Source: Ascochyta rabiei (taxonomy: Eukaryota > Ascomycota > Dothideomycetes > Pleosporales > Didymellaceae). From it: DNA of 64,000 nt. The notes below the pieces were generated by a model that worked only from the letters and a program-made list of their open reading frames with translations, was not told where the DNA came from and made no database searches. The first letter of the stretch is position 1; each line of letters opens with the position of its first letter. Both the position numbers and the translations under genes were made by a program. Location of the stretch: the NCBI RefSeq assembly GCF_004011695.2, contig NC_082409.1, forward strand, positions 2,294,001 to 2,358,000. Reading direction: 5' to 3'. This document shows, piece after piece, positions 33,225 to 42,880 of this stretch.

Positions 33225-33483
33225 TGTTCCAGTATAAGTATTAAAGCATCTTATTAGCAGGCACATTAGGAAGAATACTTATTAAGATTATTATTATTGT
33301 TAAGGGTTAGAGAGATAGGTAGTACGGTAATTGAATTCTATAAGTAAGTGTTTCTAGTTGTTGTCATCTGTGTTGTGCCTTGGCAGCTACTGTCAAGGCT
33401 TCTTATACCTTTCTGCCGGCCAGATTACGTACACAAGCTAAGCATCCTGGTTCTTACTAAGGCAGTTACCGTGTGCACCGGCA
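33225..33483 (-). repeat. 5' LTR of Gypsy C (R1 family)
   Basis: 259 bp, TG..CA on the minus strand, matching 15230-15482. Less mutated than that copy (GTTACCGTGTGCACCGGCA against GTTACTGTATGCACCAGCA). The flanking 5-mer does not match that of the 15230 copy. Confidence 0.78.
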
Positions 33484-34043
33484 CAGTGGTAGCTTATCTA
33501 ACGCATGCGTTGTAAGGATTAGACGTAGGCCTTAGGGTTATCTACCTAGGCCTCTGTAAGAGTTCGTAGGCGACTAGATCGCCTTCTTAGTGTAACCTGT
33601 TTACTAGCAAGAGCATAGCTAACTTGTCTCTCTATAATGTTAAGGAGCTTAGCAATAAACCTGAAGGTGTGGCTGGCCTAACAGAGGGTCTGTACCGAGA
33701 GACGCTCATCTCGTAATAGGTACCAGTGGTGATGAGGGGTAGATAGCTTAGCAGATGGCTAAGACCATGTAGGTATAATTAAAGATAACACGTAGATGCA
33801 GGCAGAGACAGGTTTACATTGTATTATATACAGAAATAGGGTGGATTTAGGGTAGTTTAGTTAATAGGGCAATTCTAGATAACCCCTGGTCATGCCGGAC
33901 CTACCTACACTACTTATGCCTAATACTATAGTACTTGTCACTGTTAGTGTTAAGATTCTAACAAATTCCTGGCCAAATGCCCCTAACCGTGCTCCGTGCG
34001 TTGACTAGAGGGGGAGGAGCCATTTGAAATGCTCCTCCGGATT
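33484..34043. other. Non-coding pocket with modest RIP
   Basis: No gene recognised. About 33815-33890 (CATTGTATTATATACAGAAATAGG onward) recurs at 35233-35283 plus 35436-35460, where a solo Copia LTR interrupts it. The higher GC suggests less RIP than its surroundings. Confidence 0.55.
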
Positions 34044-34468
34044 TGTTAGGCGCTGGGCCTACTATGGTCTCTGGCAAAAGTAGAGTCCTATAGCCAGTGC
34101 GTAGGCTAGTATACAGAACTGTTAATTACAGATATGCATGGACGATTTCTATCTTACTAAGACAAAGGTAGCCTGCTTATTGGTGTGGGACATGTTCTTA
34201 ATTTCGGTAGAGGCTTCCAGAAACCCTTGTCGAATCCCTGTCTGCACTGGCCATAGGACTCTACTTTTACCGGAGACCATAGTAGAGGTACCTCTGCTAG
34301 TCTTAGCGAGCTACTATAGGGCTAGTCAGCTGGGACTATATAGAGGTGTTAGATGTTATTGCTAATACACTAGTAATTAGTCTTGTTACTACATACTACG
34401 TACCTTCATACACCTACTATCCTCTTTAACCCTATCCTCCCTTGTAATCGGCTTCTATACTCTTTACA
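34044..34468 (+). repeat. Solo LTR (R2 family, 202 bp) carrying a MITE
   Basis: TGTTAGGCGCTGGGCC to CTCTTTACA. With the 221-bp insert and its TA duplication removed it is exactly 202 bp, the size of the copy at 36320-36521. Flanking 5-mers (GGATT, TTAGT) do not match; the right flank is the minisatellite. Confidence 0.85.
34062..34282. mobile_element. 221-bp MITE with about 38-bp terminal inverted repeats
   Basis: Begins CTATGGTCTCTGGCAAAAGT and ends with the reverse complement of CTATGGTCTCCGGTAAAAGT, flanked by TA (34060-34061, 34283-34284). The sister LTR at 36336-36337 preserves the empty TA site (GGGCCTAGAGG). It is TA-targeting, so probably Tc1/mariner or pogo-mobilised, but its ends are unlike families A or B. 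The frame across 34138-34365 is not a gene. Confidence 0.92.
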
Positions 34469-35085
34469 TTAGTGCTTACTATAGTAGCTAAGTGCTTACT
34501 GTGGTAGCTTAGTGCTTACTGTAGTAGCTTAGCGCTTACTGTAGTAGCTTAGTGCTTACTGTAGTAGCTTAGTGCTTACTGTAGTAGCTTAGTGCTTACT
34601 GTAGTAGCTTAGTGCTTATTGTAGTAGCTTAGTGCTTACTGTAGTAGCTTAGTGCTTATTGTAGTAGCTTAGTGCTTACTGTAGTAGCTTAGTGCTTACT
34701 GTAGTAGCTTAGTGCTTATTGTAGTAGCTTAGCGCTTACTGTAGTAGCTTAGTGCTTACTGTAGTAGCTTAGTGCTTACTGTAGTAGCTTAGTGCTTACT
34801 GTAGTAGCTTAGTGCTTATTGTAGTAGCTTAGTGCTTACTATAGTAGCTTAGTGCTTATTGTAGTAGCTTAGCGCTTACTGTAGTAGCTTAGTGCTTACT
34901 GTAGTAGCTTAGTGCTTACTGTAGTAGCTTAGTGCTTACTGTAGTAGCTTAGTGCTTATTGTAGTAGCTTAGCGCTTACTGTAGTAGCTTAGTGCTTACT
35001 GTAGTAGCTTAGTGCTTACTGTAGTAGCTTAGTGCTTATTGTATTAGCTTAGTGCTTACTATAGTAGCTTAGTGCTTACTATAGT
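34469..35085 (+). repeat. 20-bp minisatellite, about 30 units
   Basis: Head-to-tail units of TAGTGCTTACTGTAGTAGCT with few variants (TAGCGCTTACT, TTATT). Variants are transitions arranged in recurring three-unit to five-unit patterns, suggesting block duplication. No spacers, so not a CRISPR array. It starts immediately after the R2 LTR. Confidence 0.97.
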
Positions 35086-35087
35086 AT

Positions 35088-35283
35088 TCGGCAATTATAG
35101 TGTAGGTAGGTACGCTTAACAGGGGTGCTTAGCAGTTATTTATTTGTAAATTAAATTAATTACTAAGTACTTTGTGTACCTATTACAGGCATTGATTACT
35201 ACCTAGAATTTATCTTTAATACTTAAGGATTGCCTACATTGTATTATATACATAAATAGGGGTATTTTAGTATAACATAACTA
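35088..35283. other. Non-coding sequence, partial repeat of 33815-33890
   Basis: No gene. About 35233-35283 repeats the 33815 region; the rest is AT-rich and unassigned. Confidence 0.5.
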
Positions 35284-35435
35284 TGTAAGATTATATGCTA
35301 AATATGTAAAGAATACAATAAGAGTGTATAATTAATTATTAACTATTTAGATGGCTATTTTTCTATGTTGGTGGCTAGCCGCTACGTTAACTGAAGTTAA
35401 CCACAACCTAGTTCGGCAAGGCCGGTTATCTACCA
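35284..35435 (-). repeat. Solo Copia-type LTR (152 bp)
   Basis: Diverged relative of the Copia 1/2/3 LTR in minus orientation (plus strand: TGTAAGATTATATGC to GGTTATCTACCA). It shares the GCTAGCCGC, GTTAACTGAAGTTAACC and GTTCGGCAAGGCCGGTTATCT blocks. It splits a short repeat shared with 33815-33890. No matching target duplication. Confidence 0.7.
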
Positions 35436-35591
35436 GTTTAACAGGGCCATTTCGGATAACTTAGATAGTATCCTAGTTATACCAGAGCCACCTTTAGTAC
35501 TTTTACGGCTTTGCCGGATACTACAGTAGAATCTTATTAGACACAGCTGTAACGCTATTACGTTATTGTTCTGGGTGAAAAATTCTACCGA

Positions 35592-35599
35592 TATAAATA
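35592..35599 (+). promoter_or_regulatory. TATA box of the small secreted-protein gene
   Basis: TATAAATA about 160 bp upstream of the ATG at 35760. It is followed by a pyrimidine-rich, AC-rich leader (35680-35759), as is usual for fungal genes. Confidence 0.55.
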
Positions 35600-35759
35600 G
35601 CTAGCTAAGATTAATAATCTATTAGAAAATAGAGATTCTATATAAGTAACTTGTAAGCCTACACTATAGATTACCACCTACTACATCTCCACCATAAACA
35701 CTTTAGATTAATTCTACTCTACTTCACTCTCTACTATTAAACTCTCCACTATCTCAGCT

Positions 35760-36309
35760 ATGCGTTTCCAGCTAGTTTATGTCCTTGCTGCCCTTGCAGT
35801 TGCCCCAAGCTTGGCCGCACCTACTGCTGATCAAGGAAAGGGTTTAATTGATCCAGTTACCACTGATCTCCAATTAAAGTACTATATTAGATCCTTAGAC
35901 AAGGGCGTCGCTAAAATTAAACAGGGCTGGAGAGAACAGTCTAGAAGATCAAGCTTCTGGCCTTGTTAGCTTTGACAAGTAAGAGTTATAGTCAAGTTAA
36001 TGCGCTCTTACTAATCTGTTTAGGCGTACTGAAGGACAATATACCTTTACCTTTATTAATTCTTTAAGAGGCGCTGTACGGAATATTGGTGGAGTCGCTA
36101 TCTCTCTTTTCTACAACAAGGGAGACATTTTTGTGACTATTCACAACCACCTAGCCCAGGACATATCAGCATATATTGAGGAGTGGACTAAAAGAGAGGA
36201 TATTATGGCCCTAACAGTACCAGCTGGCCAGAAAGTAGAATGGACTCTTCACGCTGCACTCTACGAGGCAAATGATGTTGGTAAATTTTTCTGGAAGACA
36301 AACTACTAG
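35760..36309 (+). pseudogene. Small secreted protein gene with one frame break (effector-like candidate)
   Basis: No family recognised. The ATG at 35760 starts a clear signal peptide (MRFQLVYVLAALAVAPSLAA, cleavage near AAP), then a short polar region ending around KIKQG. Near 35915-35935 the coding frame must shift by one base; the new frame reads up to SFDK, an intron follows (35979-36023: GTAAGAG, branch CTTACTAATC, TTTAG) and exon 2 reads to TAG 36307-36309 with GAVRNIGGVAISLFYN, GDIFVTIHNHLAQDI and VEWTLHAALYEANDVGKFFW. Predicted size is about 165-170 residues, with no cysteine in the coding frames, so not a typical Cys-rich effector. Codons show little RIP. The break could be real decay or an assembly error. 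The solo LTR at 36320 begins 11 bp after the stop. Confidence 0.7.
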
Positions 36310-36319
36310 GTAGTTAAAT

Positions 36320-36521
36320 TGTCAGGCGCTGGGCCTAGAGGTACCTCTGCTAGTCTTAGCGAGCTACTATAGGGCTAGTCAGCCCAGACTATATAAAGGT
36401 GTTGGAAGTTATTACTAATACACTAGTGATTAGTCTTGTTACTGTATACTACGTACCTTAATACACCTACTATCCTCTTTAACCCTATCCTCCTTTGTGA
36501 TCGCCTTGTACACTCTTTACA
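36320..36521 (+). repeat. Solo LTR (R2 family, 202 bp) with perfect target duplication
   Basis: TGTCAGGCGCTGGG to CTCTTTACA, flanked on both sides by TAAAT (36315-36319, 36522-36526). A true solo LTR, formed by LTR-LTR recombination in an element I cannot otherwise see. Less mutated than the 34044 copy. Confidence 0.95.
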
Positions 36522-36936
36522 TAAATATACTTATACATATGCTTACAATTTAGATACGCCGTAACACGCGCCTTAGCATAATAATAGTACTTTTTTAACA
36601 TTCACTACATCTAAACGCAAATATTATTTAAAGAATTATTTTACGAAGGGATAGGCTACTTGTTCTTGCAAAGTTTTAAATATAGTAGACTAGCTAATAG
36701 CACAGAACAGTCAACTACTTTGTTAACATGTTGCTGTCTATATTGCTGTGAGGTAGACTTTACTAGGATAAAAGTAGCGATCTGGTAAACTAATAGATTC
36801 GGAAGTAGAGTGGATAAAATAGCAGACCGCGAGCTACAAGAGGGCGGAGAGAGGGGCCTACTTAAAGTAGTAAGGCCTTTACTCTCTTTAAGTAATAGTA
36901 GAGTCTCGTAACGGAAGGTGATTTAACCTATACTAG
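36522..36936. other. Non-coding, mixed composition
   Basis: No gene recognised. It includes a GC-richer stretch near 36820-36860 (GCGAGCTACAAGAGGGCGGA) amid AT-rich sequence. Possibly the 3' flank of the small secreted gene. Confidence 0.4.
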
Positions 36937-37109
36937 TGTTAGATAGAACAAGCTCTAGCAAGGTCGGATCTGTACAATCGAGCAGGAACTAGGAGGCTTA
37001 GCACACTATTAAAGAACCTAAATCTCACTAAACACAGGGGAACAGCGACACACAACAATTATTAATATTATTAAGTTACCTTATTATACATTTATTATAC
37101 TATCTAATA
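36937..37109 (+). repeat. 5' LTR of Copia G
   Basis: 173 bp. Family core CAAGGTCGGATCTGTACAAT and CACTAAACACAGGGGAACAG shared with 37285-37457 and 42231-42393. Confidence 0.9.
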
Positions 37110-37284
37110 ATTAAAAGTCTTACTACTACAGCTAACGTAAAATAGCATGATTAACCTACTATAACTCTATAATAACGCTAAGGGACTATATAGACTACAC
37201 AGGCTAGATTACACAACTACATACTAGATACATAGTCTACAACATCTAGGACAAGATAAAATTAAAATCTAGTATCTAAGAAAC

Positions 37285-40200
37285 TGTTAAATGGTATACT
37301 GAATGTGTGATAAGGTAACTTAATAATATTAATGATTGTTGTGTGTTGCTATTCCCCTGTGTTCAGTGAGATTTAGGTTCTTCGCTAGTGTGACAAGCCT
37401 ATTAGTCCCTGCTCGATTGTACAGATCCAACCTTGCTAGAGCTTGTTCTATCTAACACACCCCTTTAGCTTAGAGACTTATTAAGCTAATAGTTATGCAA
37501 GTGTAAGTTCTTTAAGTTACTCTTAAATTTCCTTAAGAGGCATAATATTTGTTACCTATACTAGCTCTGTAATAGCTAGGCTAAGTTATTAAAGAAAACC
37601 CTCCTATTTATTTGCTGGTAGGACCTTTGTTATGCTGTCTGCAATTATATTTGCTAACTACACAAATTCTATCTTAATTGTACCCTTAGATACTTCTTAT
37701 CTAACCTAATAGTTATGGATAACTACATATTAAAGTTTAGTTTAGAGACAGAAAACTTTCTCTGTTAATAAGCGTATAGTTTACTTATTATTATACTAGA
37801 TAGTAATAGTACGCGTGTCTATTTATATTTAAAGTTTACAGAGTAGTCTTAATATAAAGAGTGCTTCTTTAGCTACTTATAAGAGAGCTGGTAGCTCTGC
37901 TTTAGTAGTTAATGTGGTAACTGTGTCTTGCCTGTTAGCTCTCTATGTAATAAGTCTACTAAATAGTCTTATAGCGTATCCTTATGAGCTTTTGCAATCT
38001 AGGGTGTTATCTACAGATAAAGCGTTGCTTATAATTTATAGTCCTTTAGCTCCTCCTAGTTATAGGGCTTATTATTTAGTATCTTAGAGGTATAGTAGTA
38101 CTTAATCTGCAGCGTTATAGTGCTTAAGTCCTAGATTTACTAGGAAGTAAGCTAGTTGTAAGGTAGCAAACGTAATATCTAGCCTTATAGTAACTGTAGA
38201 AAAGAGTAACAACCTAATCTTGCGTTAATATGTATTAATTTCTGCTAGCACTGCTAGACCCTTCCTTTGCTAAAGTTCTATTACTGCTATAGGAGTATTG
38301 TGTTAAATGTACTGCCTATTAGCTAAGTAGCTAATCTTGTCTAAGTATACAGCTTATAATAGTTAGATTTTTTAATCTATTCTTTCTTAGATAATTTCTA
38401 TGCTAAGGAACCACTAAAGGTTATCTCCTCTAGTAGATTTGTAACTATTTTCTAAGTTTCTAATTACTTCTTACGCTTTACGCTTCTTGTCTTTGTAGTA
38501 CGTAAGTATAATATTATTAATATAGAAGAAAATAATAACTCTATCTCTAATTAGGCAGCACAGCTTATAGGGTATACTCTGGAACCCTAGTACCTTAAGC
38601 GTTGTGGTAAATTCTTTCTACTAGAGGAGTAGGGAGATACAGAGACAGTATAACGCCTTGTTTATTTATAGGATTATTCTAGGCTTTTAGTAGCCTTAAG
38701 GCATTTTAATGTAATTCTCTTTTTCTATTATTATATAGACAAACGTGTTTATAACATTATATTATTCTAGCTCTATATTATAGTAAGCTGTAATTGCTAT
38801 TATTATTTAAAATAATTAGCTAGCAAGTGTGGCTGCGTAAGTGTCTTATAATGTCACATTTTGTTATTTGTTGCCTCTAAGTACTAGTTGCGCCTTACAC
38901 TTTAGTAAGTGATAGTGTTTATTAAGCTTATAGGTGTATACCTACATACGGTTAAGGATCTATTATCCTATTAGTTTAATTTTCTTTAATAGTATTTCTA
39001 ACTAGAATTTTATATCCTAATAACTTGAAAGGTGTAATTGCTTAGCTTCTTAGAATAATTTACCTATTAGGTAATCCTTAAGCTTAGTTTAGCAAGTTAG
39101 CAACGGTAGAAGTTAACTGTAATAGGGCTTTAAGCCTATAGTATGTATTCTTATTATCTTAGCCTTGTCTATAACTTCTCTTCTATATTGCCTAAAAAAA
39201 CTAGCTTAGGCTCCTGCTATAAAGGCTGCTGCCTAGGGGACAGTTGTTAAGGACACTTGTTACGTCAGATCTAGTTGTTCTCTAGTAATTAACTGTGTAA
39301 GTAGTGCTACAGAAGGTAGTGTAGATAGAAGTGTTAGGTAATTATCCCTATTCTTCCTTCCTTAGTAGCCTAGTTAGTCTACTTTGTTTTGTTCTTCTGA
39401 ACGTTCTTTAGCAACATTGTCTTTATAGAAGGATTCTGTTTCTAGTTACTAGTATAGAGTTGGTAGCTTAATAGTCCTACTATGTGTTGCTATCTCCTCT
39501 AGCGACCTATGCATTAGGCTAGCTTTTAGATCTTTAATCTCTCTAGCAAATATTAACAGTTTGTTAAATACAACGTCCTAGGTACTAGTTACTTTAGCAA
39601 GTAATAGTATCTATATTTAGTATATATTTAGTAATTAGTATCCTACTAGATAACTGATCTATACCTTTAGGTCTAGGCGATAAAGGCATAATCTGCCTCT
39701 GTGTGTATTATTAGTTATTATAAATGCCTTACAGCTATATGCTTTAAGGTGTGTAAGATTAGGTTTGTATAATAATATTACTATCCTATTACTAAAATTA
39801 ACTTGCGTAAAGAGTATTTTATATAGTGTTTTCTATTAGTTTATGTAGTTTAGAGTTCTGTTATAGAGATATACTGCAGCTCTTATAACTTCTAGCTATA
39901 GTTCTTAGATAAGGTTAGCGTTAAGTTGTATAGCGAGAGCTTTCTCCTTATTTACGCCCCCTAAGCGTTCTACGCCTCTATTTTGTGCATATATATCTAG
40001 TGTAGAAGGCTTAATAATAATTCCTTATGTTACTAACTATCTTTAAACTACTAGCTTAACAGTTATAATTTTATTGTCCGCCTTAATTGTCCTTACTAAT
40101 ATGTTGTAGTATTTTTTAAGAAATAGTATAAATGTTAAAAAGGCTTTAATAATAGATTTTACTGTTTAGTTGTTAGTAAAGTAGAGATCCCATTGCAGGC

Positions 40201-42393
40201 CTAAGAATTTGTTAGTAATTATTAATTAGCTCTTCTCTTTTGTTACCTCTTAAGCTTTATAGGTGTAAAAATTAATACTTAGTCTTTTTTCTAGGCTGTT
40301 ATCATTTGTGCGTAGGACTTAGCTTATTTATTGCCTTAACTTTGCTCTTCTGCAGGAATTACACTCTACTGTAGTAATGCCTTTAATGCGTACCCCCTAA
40401 GTTTGTTATACAAGGTGTTCTACTACTACTAGGCTAGGATAACCTAGTTGCCTGTGCTATAGTGTAGCAGAGGCTCTCTGTAGTCCCTTTTTAGTTTTTA
40501 ACATAGATTTATGCGTGTAGTATAAGGCATCTTACAATTCCTTATACTCTAGTACCTATTACCTAAACATTTTAGTAATAGTGCAGATAATTTTATTGTC
40601 TAGTCTTTATAGGGTTGTTAGATTTGTCTAAGTATCCTACTATATCCCTTATTGTCTTAGAAGGTAGAAAGATACTAAATTATATAGCAGGTTAGGGTAG
40701 ACTGCTACGTTATGCAGTGTTATACTGCAGGTTCTAGACTAGTTTATTAAACTTAGCTTAATTAATCTGTATTCCTTTATCTACACTTTTAATGTTCTAG
40801 CCTAGATATAGTTACTAGGAATTAGTAGGCAGAAGTTGTGTATACAGTTAGGGTTATTTATTATATAGTAGTTTAATCCTAAGTTAAGGATAAACAACCT
40901 CCTTAGTAGATAGCCTTTAGCATTCTTTCCGCCTAATGCTGTATTAAAGACAGCTTTCACATTTGTAACTCTCTAGCCCTTTAGTTATTCTTTAAGTGTT
41001 TAGGCGTTAGAGTATATAATTATTTTACAACTAGTGTTCTTAGACAGGTTATGCTTTGTCTGCAAATTAGCCCTTAAAATGTAGTGTCTTTCTTACGCTT
41101 AAATTTTATAAGCTTATTTATTGTCTTATTTAGTTTCTACTACTTAGGTGCCTTATCTAGATTAATATAATAGCAATCCTGTATACTATAGCGTTGTCTA
41201 CATGCAGGGCATTTTGCTCCCCCTATAGTAGCAGGTCCTTAATCTAATAGCTGCTTAAGTATAGTAATTTTCCTACCTATTGTACATTAATTGTAGAGTC
41301 TGCCCTAGTTACTAGATTGCGCGCTTTTAGCATGTTAGGCGTCCCCTTTAGTGCTCTAGGAGGTTCTACCCCTTTAGCAAGAAATAATGCATTACTAGCT
41401 ATAAAGGCCTTGTGTTTCTATAATCTAAGAGGGTAATACATTATTATATGTCCTTAGAAGTGTTTTATTATCTCCTCCTAGCTTATACTAGTTACAAATC
41501 TACTATTATTTTAGAAATTTGTAGACTATACAGGCGCATCTTTGTTTACAGCTACTAGGAAGTTGTTTATTATTACATTTAATTATAAGAATTTAGTACC
41601 TTAATATACCTCTACCTCTATAGCTGCGTAGTTGTACTTAGCTAGCTATATGTCCCATTATAAAGTGCTTCTCATTAGCTTAAGAGCTAAGAGGTATCTG
41701 TTGTAGGCTTGTTCTTATTTAATTTGTTTGATAATTCTTACTATTAATTGCAGGTTAGTAATTTACTATTAGAGTAGTTTGTTAAGAAGACAGCATGTGC
41801 GTAGCAAGTGTGGTAACACAGCTAACTAGATAAACGCAACAATCTGTTGCATGCTGCTTTGTTCTTTCTTATACTTATATAAATTGCTCTTATACTATTT
41901 AAGGAGTATCTTATAATATTTAAGGTCTTTCTTAAAAGCCTTCTAACCTCTAGTTAATAGTTTAGTTAGTCTTGTTAGAAATTAAACGCTAGGAGCTAGC
42001 GCGTAGTCTGTAACGACAGGCGCACGTATAGCTAGTAGTTATAGTGTTTCTTAGACACTAGATTTTAAATTTATCTTGTCCTAGATGCTGTAGACTACGC
42101 ATCTAGCATGTAGTTATGTAATCTAGCCTGTGTAGTCTGTGTAGTCCCTCAGCGTTATTATAGAGTTGTAGTAGGTTAATTGTGCCATTTTACGTTAGTT
42201 GTAGTAGTAAGACTTTTAATTATTAGATAGTATAATAAATGTATAATAAGGTAACTTAATAATATTAATAATTGTTGTGTGTCGCTGTTCCCCTGTGTTT
42301 AGTGAGATTTAGGTTCTTTGATAGTGTGCTAAGCCTCTTGGTTCCTGCTCGATTGTACAGATCCGACCTTGCTAGAGCTTGTTCTATCTGACA
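37285..42393 (-). mobile_element. Complete Copia retrotransposon F with perfect target duplication
   Basis: 5109 bp with inverted-orientation LTRs at 37285-37457 and 42231-42393 and the 5-bp duplication GAAAC on both sides (37280-37284, 42394-42398). A polypurine tract (minus strand GCTAAAGGGGTG) adjoins the 3' LTR. It is inserted into a member of its own family. Confidence 0.93.
37560..42000 (-). pseudogene. Copia gag-pol pseudogene (element F)
   Basis: Copia order on the minus strand: gag (about 41990-41300), integrase HHCC start HRQLGYPSLVVVEHLV near 40450, and an RT with VYTYKLNKHYHLLKCKAQLV near 38900, YAATLAS and IFFYINNIIL (YVDD now YINN) at about 38510-38540. The RNase H tail extends towards 37700. 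A distinct family from Copia 1/2/3 though the LTR ends are alike. Riddled with RIP-type stops. Confidence 0.82.
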
Positions 42394-42880
42394 GAAACTC
42401 TAAAACCACTATATATACGCGCGCCCGTTGTTACAGACTACGCGCTAGCTCCCAGCATTAAAGTCCTAACAAGACTAACTAAACTATTAACTAGAGGTTA
42501 GAAGGCTTTTAAGGAAGACCTTAAACATTATAAGATACTCCTTACACAGTATAAGAGTAATTTATATAAGTATAAGAAAGAACAAAGAAGCATGCAACAG
42601 ATTGTTGCGTTTATCTAGTTAGCTGTGTTACTACACTTACTACGCACATACTGTCTTCTAGACAAACTACTATAACAGCAGATTACTAATTTGCAATTCA
42701 CAGTTAGAATTAACAAACAAATTAAACAAGAACAAGCCTGTAATAGATACTTCTTAGCTCTTAAGCTAATAAAAAGCATGTTATAATAGAAAATATATCT
42801 AGCTAAGTACAACTAGGCAGCTATAGAGGCAGAGACATATTAAGTTACTAAATTATTACAATTAAATATAATAATTCCAC

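Larger units (their letters stand above)
36937..42880 (+). mobile_element. Copia element G (truncated), split by Copia F
   Basis: The 5' LTR (36937-37109, TGTTAGATAG..TATCTAATA) and 5' internal region (37110-37284) continue at 42394-42880 once Copia F and one GAAAC are removed. The internal sequence is the reverse complement of about 41560-42230 in F, so G and F are the same family in opposite orientation. G is cut off near 42880, leaving only the leader and part of gag. Confidence 0.88.

Noticed and set aside
34138..34365. 75-residue plus-strand ORF
   Set aside because: Starts inside the 221-bp MITE and runs into the LTR, so it crosses an insertion boundary.
34469..35085. Possible CRISPR array
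   Set aside because: Units are contiguous 20-bp tandem copies with no spacers, and the genome is fungal. The 54-bp and 186-bp arrays fail for the same reason.
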